A DNA stretch of 9,712 nucleotides from positions 5,443 to 15,154 of the forward strand of contig PEXF01000077.1 in NCBI GenBank assembly GCA_002779205.1, read 5' to 3'. Below, in pieces: positions 1 through 6,012 of the stretch. How positions within the stretch are numbered: position 1 is the stretch's first letter; each line of letters starts with the position of its first letter. Made by a program: the position numbers and the translations under genes. Under the pieces are notes generated by a model. It was not told the origin of the DNA, did no database searches, and was given only the letters and a program-made list of their open reading frames with translations. The DNA is from Candidatus Hydromicrobium americanum (GTDB lineage: Bacteria > Actinomycetota > Humimicrobiia > Humimicrobiales > Humimicrobiaceae).

Positions 1-954
1 GATAAAACTGTCGGGAATTATTATTCTTTCCGCTGAAGAATGTGATATATCCCTTTCATGCCATAATGCAATATTCTCCATAGCAGTTGTTACATACGAT
101 CTTAAAACCCGTGCCAGTCCGCATATTCTTTCACAGATAATAGGGTTTTTCTTATGTGGCATGGCAGAAGAACCTTTTTGTCCTCTGGCGAAAGGTTCTT
201 CAACTTCCTTAACATCTGTTCTTTGTAAGTTCCTGACTTCAAGAGCTATTTTTTCCAGAGTGGCTCCACAAATTGCCAGAGCTGAAATTAATTGTGCATG
301 CCTGTCTCTTTGAAGAATTTGGGTGGATACAGGTGATGGTTTTAAGCCCAGGATATCACAGACTTTTTTCTCGATTTCAGGGGATGTGTTGGCATAAGTG
401 CCAACAGCACCGGATATTTTTCCATATCTAATATTTTCCCTTGCCTGCCTCAGTCTTTCAAGGTTTCTTGCCATCTCAAAAGCATACATACAAAACTTAA
501 GCCCTAGAGTGGTTGGCTCTGCATGGATCCCGTGGGTTCTGCCCACCATAACTGTATGGCTATACTTTTTAGATTTGGATTTTAAAATATTTAGAATCTT
601 TTTTATTTTCTTTTCAATTATATCTGTTGCTTCAAGCATCTGCAGTGAAAGAGCGCTGTCGCCGACATCTGATGAGGTCAGCCCATAATGGAGATATTTA
701 GACGAATCTCCAATATATGAAGATACATTGGTCAGGAAAGCAATGACATCATGATATGTCTCAGTCTCAATCTCGTCTATTTTTGAAATTTCGAATTTAG
801 CTTTCTTATTTATATCATCTGCAGCTTTTTTCGGAATAATACCAAGACCTGACTGCGCTCTGGCTACTGCTTTTTCAACCTCAAGCCACTTACTGAATTT
901 ATTTTCATCATCCCATACCCTGCCCATCTCTCTCGTGGTATATCTGGGAATCAT
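1..954 (-). CDS. purB: Adenylosuccinate lyase, N-terminal part (cut by window edge)
   Basis: Fumarase/aspartase-superfamily lyase of purine synthesis. It removes fumarate from SAICAR and from adenylosuccinate, acting as a cytosolic homotetramer. The 318 visible codons begin MIPRYTTREMGRVW, typical of bacterial PurB. They contain the GRTHG motif, a TSSDVGDSAL segment, and the superfamily signature SSAMPHKKNP at residues 262-271, which carries the mobile catalytic serine loop. The family is usually about 430-475 residues, so the C-terminal third lies beyond base 1; there is no internal stop. The ATG at 954-952 has AGGAG five bases upstream, which fixes the start. It is the last visible gene of the left-hand cluster, 83 nt after a small unknown gene. 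Identification is by motif and overall sequence and is secure. Confidence 0.97.
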   Translation of the reverse strand, partial: MIPRYTTREMGRVWDDENKFSKWLEVEKAVARAQSGLGIIPKKAADDINKKAKFEISKIDEIETETYHDVIAFLTNVSSYIGDSSKYLHYGLTSSDVGDSALSLQMLEATDIIEKKIKKILNILKSKSKKYSHTVMVGRTHGIHAEPTTLGLKFCMYAFEMARNLERLRQARENIRYGKISGAVGTYANTSPEIEKKVCDILGLKPSPVSTQILQRDRHAQLISALAICGATLEKIALEVRNLQRTDVKEVEEPFARGQKGSSAMPHKKNPIICERICGLARVLRSYVTTAMENIALWHERDISHSSAERIIIPDSFI

Positions 955-1037
955 AACCACTCCTAAAATAAAAAATATTAATATAAATTACACTGAATAT
1001 TTTTCAATCTATATAACCATCCAAATAAGTAATATGG

Positions 1038-1352
1038 TTACATAAATTCTTCCAGTATTTTTTCTCTAAAAGTTTGATAATTTTTTGAATCATTCAAATC
1101 CAGGAGTTCTTCACCATAATCAAAAAAGACCTGATCGTAATCCTTAAGACAGATATCTGAAACTTTTAAAAGCCACTTGCTATTAAGCTTCCAGCTTTTT
1201 AGATCACTTAACCAGCTTTTTTCACTGGCAGGTATATTTCTTTTTATAAAATAATCAAGTTTCCTGGATTTTTTTGAAACCTGTAATAAAAAATCAACTT
1301 TACTTGTAAGAGACGAAATATTCGCTATGCTTAAATCCATATCATTAGCCAC
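1038..1352 (-). CDS. Small unrecognised protein (about 104 aa)
   Basis: I do not recognise this family. The product is soluble-looking, with no signal peptide or membrane segment. It is rich in Lys, Leu and Ser, probably mostly helical, and ends in an acidic stretch (FREKILEEFM). Tryptophans recur in a WLSDLKSWKLNSKWLL segment. The GTG at 1352-1350 is preferred as start because AAGGGGTGAT, close to a full Shine-Dalgarno, ends about six bases upstream. An in-frame GTG at 1361 overlaps that ribosome site and is unlikely. The gene lies between the LCP gene (about 110 nt upstream) and purB (83 nt downstream) on the same strand, so co-transcription is possible but the gaps are loose. That it is a real gene rests on the ribosome site, an uninterrupted frame and good gene packing. 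Confidence 0.7.
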   Translation of the reverse strand: MANDMDLSIANISSLTSKVDFLLQVSKKSRKLDYFIKRNIPASEKSWLSDLKSWKLNSKWLLKVSDICLKDYDQVFFDYGEELLDLNDSKNYQTFREKILEEFM

Positions 1353-1464
1353 TGCTATCACCCCTTGTAATGTTGTATATCATTTCTCTTTTGCAAATAT
1401 AGATATTTTATTATCTCCGATTTATTTTTAAAACCAGATACCCTGATACTGTTACAGTAGGCTT

Positions 1465-2292
1465 TTATTTTAGATAGTAACTTAAAAATTCCTTTACTTC
1501 ATCTTCATCCGCAATCTGATAGCTTATATCGTCTATCATAGCTGATTTTGTTGGTATCGTAATACGGTTTATATCCTTACTTGAAAATAATAACACAAAT
1601 CCTGTAGAACCAAAATCCCATATTGTAAAATCAGATCTGGTTTCATTAATCAGAACTTTAATAATTTGCGGTGCTTTTATAACCATGGAAAAATTAAACT
1701 TTTGCCTTATAATTTCATTCAGTAAATACTTCTGCCTGTCTACCCTATCAATATCAGCTCTTGCAGTTGCCCTGCATCTTGCAAATGATAAGGCTTGCTC
1801 ACCATTCATTGTATAAGTCCCGGGATCAAAATCCGCGCCAGATAATTCGTCGTGGAGTGGCTCTTCTACTACAATCTCAATTCCTCCAAGTATATCGATA
1901 ATTTCCTTAAATCCATTGAAGTTTATAACCATTACTCTATCAATCTCAATACCGGTCAGCTTGTATATTTCCTGCTTGATCATTTCTTCGCCGCCAAATT
2001 TATAGGCCGCATTAATTTTATTCCACCCGTATTCCTCCAGCTGGACCCGTGTATCCCGGGGAATGGAAATAAGGCTGTCTTTCTTTCCCCAGCCGCTGAT
2101 ATGGTAAATAATAATAGTATCGGTTAAACCTTTAAAACCATTACTCTCTTCTCTTACGTCTACACCCAGCAGTAATATATCCTTACCGTTTCCACTTCCA
2201 TTTAAATCCGTAAGAGAGATACACAGAAATATAAACACAACCAGTATAAAAATGGTGAGTATTGTAATAAAACAACCTTTGGCTTTATTCAT
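1465..2292 (-). CDS. LytR-CpsA-Psr (LCP) family cell-wall glycopolymer ligase
   Basis: LCP proteins are membrane-anchored phosphotransferases on the outer face of the membrane. They attach lipid-linked glycopolymers such as teichoic acids or capsular or arabinogalactan-type chains to peptidoglycan. This 275-residue protein has a short cytoplasmic N-terminus, one membrane segment at about residues 8-27, then the LCP domain. Family motifs are clear: DILLLGVD (38-45), ISIPRDTRV (75-83, polyprenyl-phosphate-binding arginine), NKINAAY (91-97) and GEQALSFARCRATARADIDRVDRQ-type sequence (164-187), with the conserved Arg and Asp residues. It lacks a long C-terminal extension. It starts 28 nt after the rex stop, so it is probably co-transcribed with rex. 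The ribosome site before the ATG is weak. The exact polymer substrate cannot be told. Confidence 0.94.
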   Translation of the reverse strand: MNKAKGCFITILTIFILVVFIFLCISLTDLNGSGNGKDILLLGVDVREESNGFKGLTDTIIIYHISGWGKKDSLISIPRDTRVQLEEYGWNKINAAYKFGGEEMIKQEIYKLTGIEIDRVMVINFNGFKEIIDILGGIEIVVEEPLHDELSGADFDPGTYTMNGEQALSFARCRATARADIDRVDRQKYLLNEIIRQKFNFSMVIKAPQIIKVLINETRSDFTIWDFGSTGFVLLFSSKDINRITIPTKSAMIDDISYQIADEDEVKEFLSYYLK

Positions 2293-2320
2293 ATCTTACT
2301 TATTCTCTATATCCAGGAAA

Positions 2321-2965
2321 TTATTTATATTCTGCATATCCGGTATGGGATAAATAATACAGAGTGTGTAGTAATTTTTCAATAGGATCCGTTGTCTCAA
2401 TTCTTACATTTGGAGGAGTCTTTATAGGAACTGAAGTGTAATTTATTATTACTTTAACACCAGCTTCAACTAAAATATCAGTAACTTTTTGCGCAGAACC
2501 GGGAGGAACAGCTAGTATTGATATTTCTATATTCTTTTTTTTAAATATATTCTTGACCTGGCCTATATCCAGCACTTCATACCCTGATATAACCTTACCT
2601 ATTACTTCCGGGTTATTATCAAATACATTTTCTATCTTGAAGCCAAATCTATCCAGCATCTTATATTTTAAAATCGCCTTACCTAAATTACCTGCACCAA
2701 TTAAAGCAATGCGGACAGACCTATCATAGCCTAAAATCTTATTAAATGAACTAATGAGGTCATCGATATTAAACCCAACACCTCTTTTACCTTTTATCCT
2801 AAAATATATTAAGTCTCTTCTCACCTCCGCACTATTAACCCCTGTATTACTACTTATATCCCCGGAGGTTGCAGTTCTTTTACCAAGCTCCTTTAACTGC
2901 ACTATGTATTTTAAATATTGAGATAATCTTGAAATAACACCTTCAGAATATATTTTCTCTGCCAT
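2321..2965 (-). CDS. rex: Redox-sensing transcriptional repressor Rex
   Basis: Rex is a dimeric repressor that reads the NADH/NAD+ ratio. NADH releases it from DNA and de-represses fermentation and respiratory genes. At 214 residues it has the family's usual length. The N-terminal winged helix (about 1-80) contains TGVNSAEVRRDLIYF and the KGKRGVGFN wing. The C-terminal Rossmann domain starts with VRIALIGAGNLGKAI (dinucleotide loop GAGNLG, 90-95), followed by FDNNPEVIG and ILAVPP segments typical of Rex. The wing normally reads YFGxFGxRGxGY; here it is YFRIKGKRGVGF, so one glycine and one phenylalanine are replaced. The ATG at 2965 has only a weak ribosome site. No convincing TTGTGAA/TTCACAA Rex operator was found upstream, so autoregulation is not shown. 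The lcp gene follows after 28 nt. Confidence 0.96.
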   Translation of the reverse strand: MAEKIYSEGVISRLSQYLKYIVQLKELGKRTATSGDISSNTGVNSAEVRRDLIYFRIKGKRGVGFNIDDLISSFNKILGYDRSVRIALIGAGNLGKAILKYKMLDRFGFKIENVFDNNPEVIGKVISGYEVLDIGQVKNIFKKKNIEISILAVPPGSAQKVTDILVEAGVKVIINYTSVPIKTPPNVRIETTDPIEKLLHTLYYLSHTGYAEYK

Positions 2966-3119
2966 CTGTAAAATCTATTCCCGATAAATTTTTTATAAAA
3001 ATTAAAATACTATTATTTGCTAAAGATTGAAATAAAACTTTGTAGCATAATTGTAACAGGATACTCAACCTTTTACAAGAACCCGCTTTTAAGAGAAAAA
3101 CCAGCTTTTTAGAAGTGGG

Positions 3120-3145
3120 AAGAAAAATCACTCGTCGGAGCTGAT
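3120..3145 (-). terminator. Weak intrinsic terminator after the methyltransferase gene
   Basis: Read on the minus strand, ATC-(A)-GCTC, loop CGAC, GAGT-GAT forms a seven-pair stem with one G-U pair and one bulged A, followed directly by TTTTTCTT. It lies 20 nt after the methyltransferase stop, where a terminator is expected. It would separate that gene from rex. The stem is short, so termination may be partial. The rest of the gap (2966-3119) is AT-rich; I see no clear promoter or Rex operator there, only a weak promoter-like TTGAGT-18-TACAAA at about 3049-3078. Confidence 0.4.
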
Positions 3146-3165
3146 GATTAGTATAGAGAGAATAG

Positions 3166-4131
3166 CTAAACACTTATTTTGAAATTATAGATTCCATTTT
3201 CCTTTATGAAGATACTGCCGCAATTTCTGCATTTAATTTTATTTTTATCAAAAAGAAGAGAATCCTTTCCGCAGGAGGTGCAGATTAAAATATCTTCCAA
3301 AACCACTTTCTTGTTACCGGCAGCACCTTCAGGCTCCGGCCTACTTAAAACACTTTTTAAAAAAACACTTGGTCCAAAAAGGGCAAAGGAAAAGAATTTC
3401 TGATAAATTTTTTCAAAGAATATAAGAGTCTTTGTACCCGGAAATTTTTTTAAAAGACTGAGCCTGAAGTTAGATACACTTATTAATTTTTTTACTGTAA
3501 AGTTTCTACTTTTTAGTAAGTTCACTATATGCTTCGGGTGAAAATTTAGTATAGTCTCTCCTATCTGGGAAGGTATTAAATTAAACGGAGATGTGTCCAT
3601 CCTGCCAGTAGTAAACCTTAATATATTTTTAAGATTCCTTTTATTGGCAAACTCCAGAAAATAAAGCCTCCTATCCCGTAGTATTCTTGCAACTTCGGTA
3701 AAATACTTTTCAGGATTATCAAGATGATGCACCACCCTGACAGTCAATATTACATCAGCACAATTAGATTTTACCGGAAGAGAAGCCGCATCAGCAGCAA
3801 TAAAATGTATGGTTGAAAGCTTTTCCGGGTCATTTTTTAAAAAGGTTTCTATCTTGTTTTTAGCATCCCTTAAATTTTTAATCGAATAGTCAATCAGCAC
3901 TATAGTCTCAAAATCTTTATATTCATTAAACAGCCTGCCATAACCGCAACCGATATCAAAAAATAACTTATTATCCCTATCAACTCCGGCAAGCAGTCTT
4001 CTTAAAGCCAGTCTTTCAGCTCTATCTTCGTATAGTCTTTTATTATCTTCCCAGAACTGGCTGTAATCATAACTTTCGTAATCTGATTTTCTAAATCCCA
4101 CTCTCCTGCACCTTCTTATCTTTCCAGACAT
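3166..4131 (-). CDS. SAM-dependent methyltransferase with C-terminal Trm112-like zinc ribbon
   Basis: Class I (Rossmann) methyltransferase of unknown substrate, 321 residues from the ATG. Motif I is DIGCGYGRL (59-67), an acidic residue for the SAM ribose is at D81 (VLIDYS), and motifs around AADAASLPV (112-120) and VRVVHHLDNPEKYF (131-144) follow, as in the Methyltransf_11 type. After a middle region of about 120 residues comes a C-terminal module (278-317) with CTSC at 284-287 and CRNC at 301-304. It ends FIKENGIYNF, resembling the short Trm112/UPF0434 zinc-ribbon family, which usually activates methyltransferases in trans. The start is uncertain. The ATG at 4131 has no ribosome site and would be almost leaderless from the TATAAT at 4147-4142. 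The GTG at 4101 has AAGGTG about seven bases upstream. It stands as its own transcription unit. Confidence 0.85.
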   Translation of the reverse strand: MSGKIRRCRRVGFRKSDYESYDYSQFWEDNKRLYEDRAERLALRRLLAGVDRDNKLFFDIGCGYGRLFNEYKDFETIVLIDYSIKNLRDAKNKIETFLKNDPEKLSTIHFIAADAASLPVKSNCADVILTVRVVHHLDNPEKYFTEVARILRDRRLYFLEFANKRNLKNILRFTTGRMDTSPFNLIPSQIGETILNFHPKHIVNLLKSRNFTVKKLISVSNFRLSLLKKFPGTKTLIFFEKIYQKFFSFALFGPSVFLKSVLSRPEPEGAAGNKKVVLEDILICTSCGKDSLLFDKNKIKCRNCGSIFIKENGIYNFKISV

Positions 4132-4141
4132 AATCTGAATA

Positions 4142-4172
4142 ATTATACTATAATTAGTCTAATTTAGACTTA
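4142..4172 (-). promoter_or_regulatory. Candidate promoter and palindrome before the methyltransferase gene
   Basis: On the minus strand a perfect TATAAT (-10 box) occupies 4147-4142. It is preceded in the -35 zone by a 15-bp palindrome, AGTCTAA-A-TTAGACT, at 4156-4170. No good TTGACA is seen. Predicted initiation near 4135 would leave only about four bases before the ATG at 4131, or about 34 before the GTG at 4101. The palindrome could be an operator, or the site of an activator replacing the -35. This is inference; the rest of 4173-4314 is AT-rich without recognisable features. Confidence 0.4.
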
Positions 4173-4314
4173 AATCTTTAGAACCATTCAATTTTTAATT
4201 ATTTTTTAGCTTAACCTTTGGAATAAATATTAATTACTGACCAAAATAAATGCAAATATTTATTATCTTAGCTCTTATCTTAAAATAATTATTTCCTATT
4301 AATTATAGCCATAA

Positions 4315-4347
4315 TAGAAAGCCTCTAATATATTAGAGGCTTTTCTA
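4315..4347 (-). terminator. Terminator after ssb, at the end of the pilus operon
   Basis: A perfect 20-bp palindrome (4321-4340) has arms GCCTCTAATA and TATTAGAGGC. It is flanked by TAGAAA on one side and TTTTCTA on the other, so the RNA hairpin is followed by a U-rich tail on either strand. It lies 36 nt downstream of the ssb stop. No plus-strand gene converges on it, so its natural role is to end the tad-ssb transcript. The T tract on the minus strand (TTTCTATT) is moderate. Confidence 0.8.
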
Positions 4348-4382
4348 TGCTTTAAGCCAATCAGGCTTATTTTCTCAAAACT

Positions 4383-4802
4383 TTATGCGGTCTTTGACTT
4401 AGCCTTATCTTTTTTTATACTATCACCTTCTTCTGTTTCTATGACATCTTTCTTCAGAATTTTTATCTGGTTAAATTCCAGGCTTGCTGCTACCACATCG
4501 GCGGTGATATTGGTAATATTGTATTTCTTTCCTTCTTTGCTCTCCCAGCTCCTTAAGTTAAGGTGACCGCTTAATATAACCCGGTCCCCTTTTTTCAATG
4601 CAGCAGCACAATTTTCAGCAAGATTGTTCCAGGTGGTGACATTAAAAAAATCCACCGTCTCGGACTCTTTACCATTTTTATCAGTCCACTTCTTATTCAC
4701 GGCAAGCCCCATCTCAGTAATAGCTATTCCTTCGTTTGTATATTTTATTTCAGGATCCCGTGTTAAATTTCCAAGTAAATATATATTATTCACGTAATTC
4801 AT
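4383..4802 (-). CDS. ssb: Single-stranded DNA-binding protein lacking the acidic tail
   Basis: OB-fold protein that coats single-stranded DNA, normally as a tetramer. From the ATG at 4802 it is 139 residues: NNIYLLGNLTRDPEIKYT at the N-terminus, then DFFNVTTWNNLAENCAAALKKGD and GHLNLRSWESKEGKKYN, all typical of bacterial SSB. The start is fixed by AGGAGG four bases before this ATG; the frame extends upstream by 15 codons to a TTG, which is not needed. The C-terminus ends in KKDKAKSKTA. The usual DDxxPF-like acidic tip that recruits partner proteins is absent, and the tail is basic instead. It starts 50 nt after the TadG-like gene and is followed by a terminator, so it appears to be the last gene of the pilus operon. 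It could be a second, specialised SSB rather than the housekeeping one. Confidence 0.93.
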   Translation of the reverse strand: MNYVNNIYLLGNLTRDPEIKYTNEGIAITEMGLAVNKKWTDKNGKESETVDFFNVTTWNNLAENCAAALKKGDRVILSGHLNLRSWESKEGKKYNITNITADVVAASLEFNQIKILKKDVIETEEGDSIKKDKAKSKTA

Positions 4803-4852
4803 AAATCCTCCTATCTTTATAAAATATTGGTAAAAAAATTTCTTCAAGAATT

Positions 4853-5281
4853 TTAGTAACTGAACTTATACGTATTGCAGTAGTTAAATTGCCCGTCCCA
4901 TGGATACACTACTTTAGCTTTAGAGGTTGACCTGACGCTGCAGTATTTTGAAACAAATTTACCTACCAGAATAAAATCAAGTTTCCTTTCCACCGTAACC
5001 AGCACCTCATCATAGTCATATTTGCATTCAATAAGAATACAGTTATTTCTACGGACCACCTCTTCAGCAATTTTATTGCAATCCAGATTCTCAAAAAATA
5101 ACAAATTTTGCGCAACAGCCAGCGAAGCAGCATCTGAAGCATTCTTTGTTTCCTCTCTTGCTATAAAAATCTGGCAGAGGTCAAAAATAAGCAAGAATAA
5201 AACCGTAAATATTACTACCACAGCTAACGTTAAAAAAGAAATATTCCCTTTATTTTGCGCTTTTAGATTCTTTAGTAGCAT
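4853..5281 (-). CDS. TadE/TadG-like pilus protein (Rv3654c type)
   Basis: Probable minor pilin-like or envelope protein of the Tad system, 142 residues. A basic N-terminus and glycine (KGNISF, 11-16) precede one membrane segment (about 16-38). Next comes the hallmark TKNASDAASLAVAQ (45-58), found in TadG and in the small TadE-like proteins at the end of actinobacterial Tad loci. The Glu at position +5 after the glycine, which marks processed prepilins, is missing (Leu17), so cleavage by a prepilin peptidase is doubtful. There are six cysteines (36, 68, 81, 86, 114, 135), five of them in the exported part. The ATG overlaps the tadE stop by 10 nt (ATGCTACTAA), with GAGG just upstream, so translation is probably coupled to tadE. 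The pilus role is inferred from family and position. Confidence 0.82.
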   Translation of the reverse strand: MLLKNLKAQNKGNISFLTLAVVVIFTVLFLLIFDLCQIFIAREETKNASDAASLAVAQNLLFFENLDCNKIAEEVVRRNNCILIECKYDYDEVLVTVERKLDFILVGKFVSKYCSVRSTSKAKVVYPWDGQFNYCNTYKFSY

Positions 5282-5703
5282 TCCATCCTCATATTACTTT
5301 TGGCTTTTATTAAAATATCCCTTCCCGTAAATTTTTCCAGCAAGCGGGCAATACCTGTGCATTTATAAGAAAGAGCCACTTCAACCATATCTCCAACTCT
5401 TCTGGAAGAACTATTGCCTGGAGTAATTTGTATATCAAGCCTATCCTGGTCAAGGCTTGAACAGACCTTCCTTATGCATCTGTAAGCTTCCTGGCTGGAA
5501 TTGGTAGTGGCAACTACTCTTGCTCCCTCACGGGCTGCCTGTTCCAATATATTTTTCTGATAAACCAGTAAACCAAAATGGGAAACAGTTAAAATTATTA
5601 AAACCAGAAAAGGAATAACAAGAGTAAATTCCAGTGAGGCCTGGCCTTTTGACCTACCGGTTAATATTCTTAAAGTTTTTTTATCTTTATTTATTCCTGA
5701 CAT
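5272..5703 (-). CDS. tadE: TadE-family minor pseudopilin
   Basis: TadE proteins are pilin-like membrane proteins needed for Flp pilus assembly. The 143-residue product has a basic leader ending in RSKG (17-20), then QASLEFTLVIPFLVLIIL, which is the TadE signature with Glu at +5 of the mature form (E25) and a hydrophobic helix of about 25 residues. KNILEQAAREGARVVA (50-65) is also characteristic. The soluble C-terminus has four cysteines (76, 81, 115, 142). Cleavage after G20 by a TadV-like peptidase is expected from the family; that enzyme is not in this window. The start lies in a 14-bp tandem duplication (5690-5717). The upstream copy supplies CAGGA five to six bases before the ATG at 5703, while the ATG in the upstream copy itself is out of frame and stops after eight codons. 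The gene overlaps the next one by 10 nt. Confidence 0.92.
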   Translation of the reverse strand: MSGINKDKKTLRILTGRSKGQASLEFTLVIPFLVLIILTVSHFGLLVYQKNILEQAAREGARVVATTNSSQEAYRCIRKVCSSLDQDRLDIQITPGNSSSRRVGDMVEVALSYKCTGIARLLEKFTGRDILIKAKSNMRMECY

Positions 5704-5717
5704 TTTATTCCTGACAT
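5690..5717. repeat. Perfect 14-bp tandem duplication at the tadE start
   Basis: TTTATTCCTGACAT occurs twice with no gap (5690-5703 and 5704-5717). On the coding strand each copy reads ATGTCAGGAATAAA. The downstream copy holds the tadE start codon. The upstream copy supplies its AGGA ribosome site and an out-of-frame ATG with an eight-codon reading frame. Confidence 0.95.
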
Positions 5718-5784
5718 AATTTTTAAAATAAAACTGTTTCCCATTTTTTCTATTTGCAGAGAATGATTTACTTCTTGCAGTGTT

Positions 5785-5976
5785 TTAAACCATAGAAGCT
5801 ATCTTATTAAATACCTTTGAAATAACATCTATTATAATAGGCTTTCCAACTGCAATTAAAATTGCGCTTATTATTCCTGCAATCGCTATAACTAATGCAT
5901 ACTCAAGAGTAGATTGACCTTTCTGGCACCAGAATTTAATTCTGGTACCTAGCTTTTTTAGTTTTATGTTGCTCAC
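5785..5976 (-). CDS. flp: Flp-type major prepilin (type IVb)
   Basis: Tiny pilin that would form the Tad pilus fibre. Counted from the GTG at 5976 it has 63 residues. A strongly basic leader (KLKKLGTRIKFWCQKG) is followed by the type IVb cleavage motif G20/QSTLEYALV with Glu at +5 and Tyr at +6. One long hydrophobic helix (about 27-45) and a short tail ending KVFNKIASMV complete it. The mature pilin would be 43 residues. The start is a problem: the GTG lies within the Shine-Dalgarno AAGGAGGTGA (5982-5973), so it can hardly be used with it. Eight bases after AGGAGG stands ATA (5967-5965, leader IKLKKLG). No in-frame ATG or TTG exists between the upstream stop and the cleavage site. It has its own promoter-like region and lies 82 nt before tadE. 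Confidence 0.9.
   Translation of the reverse strand: MSNIKLKKLGTRIKFWCQKGQSTLEYALVIAIAGIISAILIAVGKPIIIDVISKVFNKIASMV
5925..5949 (-). other. Strong inverted repeat inside the flp leader codons
   Basis: The coding strand reads GGTACCAGAATT-A-AATTCTGGTGCC: two 12-base arms around one base, matching everywhere except one G-U pair in RNA. A folded mRNA would have a stem of about 11 pairs, beginning 15 bases after the candidate ATA start. It also encodes the leader residues before the cleavage glycine. The hairpin is seen in the sequence; any role in translation or mRNA stability is inference. Confidence 0.6.
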
Positions 5977-5982
5977 CTCCTT
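5973..5982 (-). promoter_or_regulatory. Proximal Shine-Dalgarno of flp
   Basis: AAGGAGGTGA is a full match to the anti-Shine-Dalgarno of 16S rRNA. It contains the GTG (5976-5974) that opens the flp frame, and it places ATA at 5967 at normal spacing. This is the evidence against a simple GTG start for the pilin. Confidence 0.85.
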
Positions 5983-6012
5983 CCGTAAAAATTAGAATTA
6001 AATATAAGACTG

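Noticed and set aside
398..688. Plus-strand frame of 96 codons
   Set aside because: It lies antisense inside purB, whose coding frame is certain.
3080..3122. Two imperfect copies of about 20 nt (CTTCTAAAAAGC and CTCTTAAAAGCG types) before rex
   Set aside because: Similarity is partial and in AT-rich sequence; it could easily be chance.
2943..3173. Open frame of 76 codons on the minus strand overlapping the rex start
   Set aside because: It overlaps rex in another frame, is low in complexity and has no family resemblance; the gap fits a terminator and a leader better.
4803..4847. Fifteen extra N-terminal codons of ssb from a TTG
   Set aside because: The ATG at 4802 has a perfect AGGAGG, and SSB proteins normally begin there.
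5756..5778. Hairpin after the flp stop (GCA-AGAA / TTCT-C-TGC) as a terminator
   Set aside because: It has seven pairs with a bulge and no T tract; at most it could stabilise the pilin mRNA.
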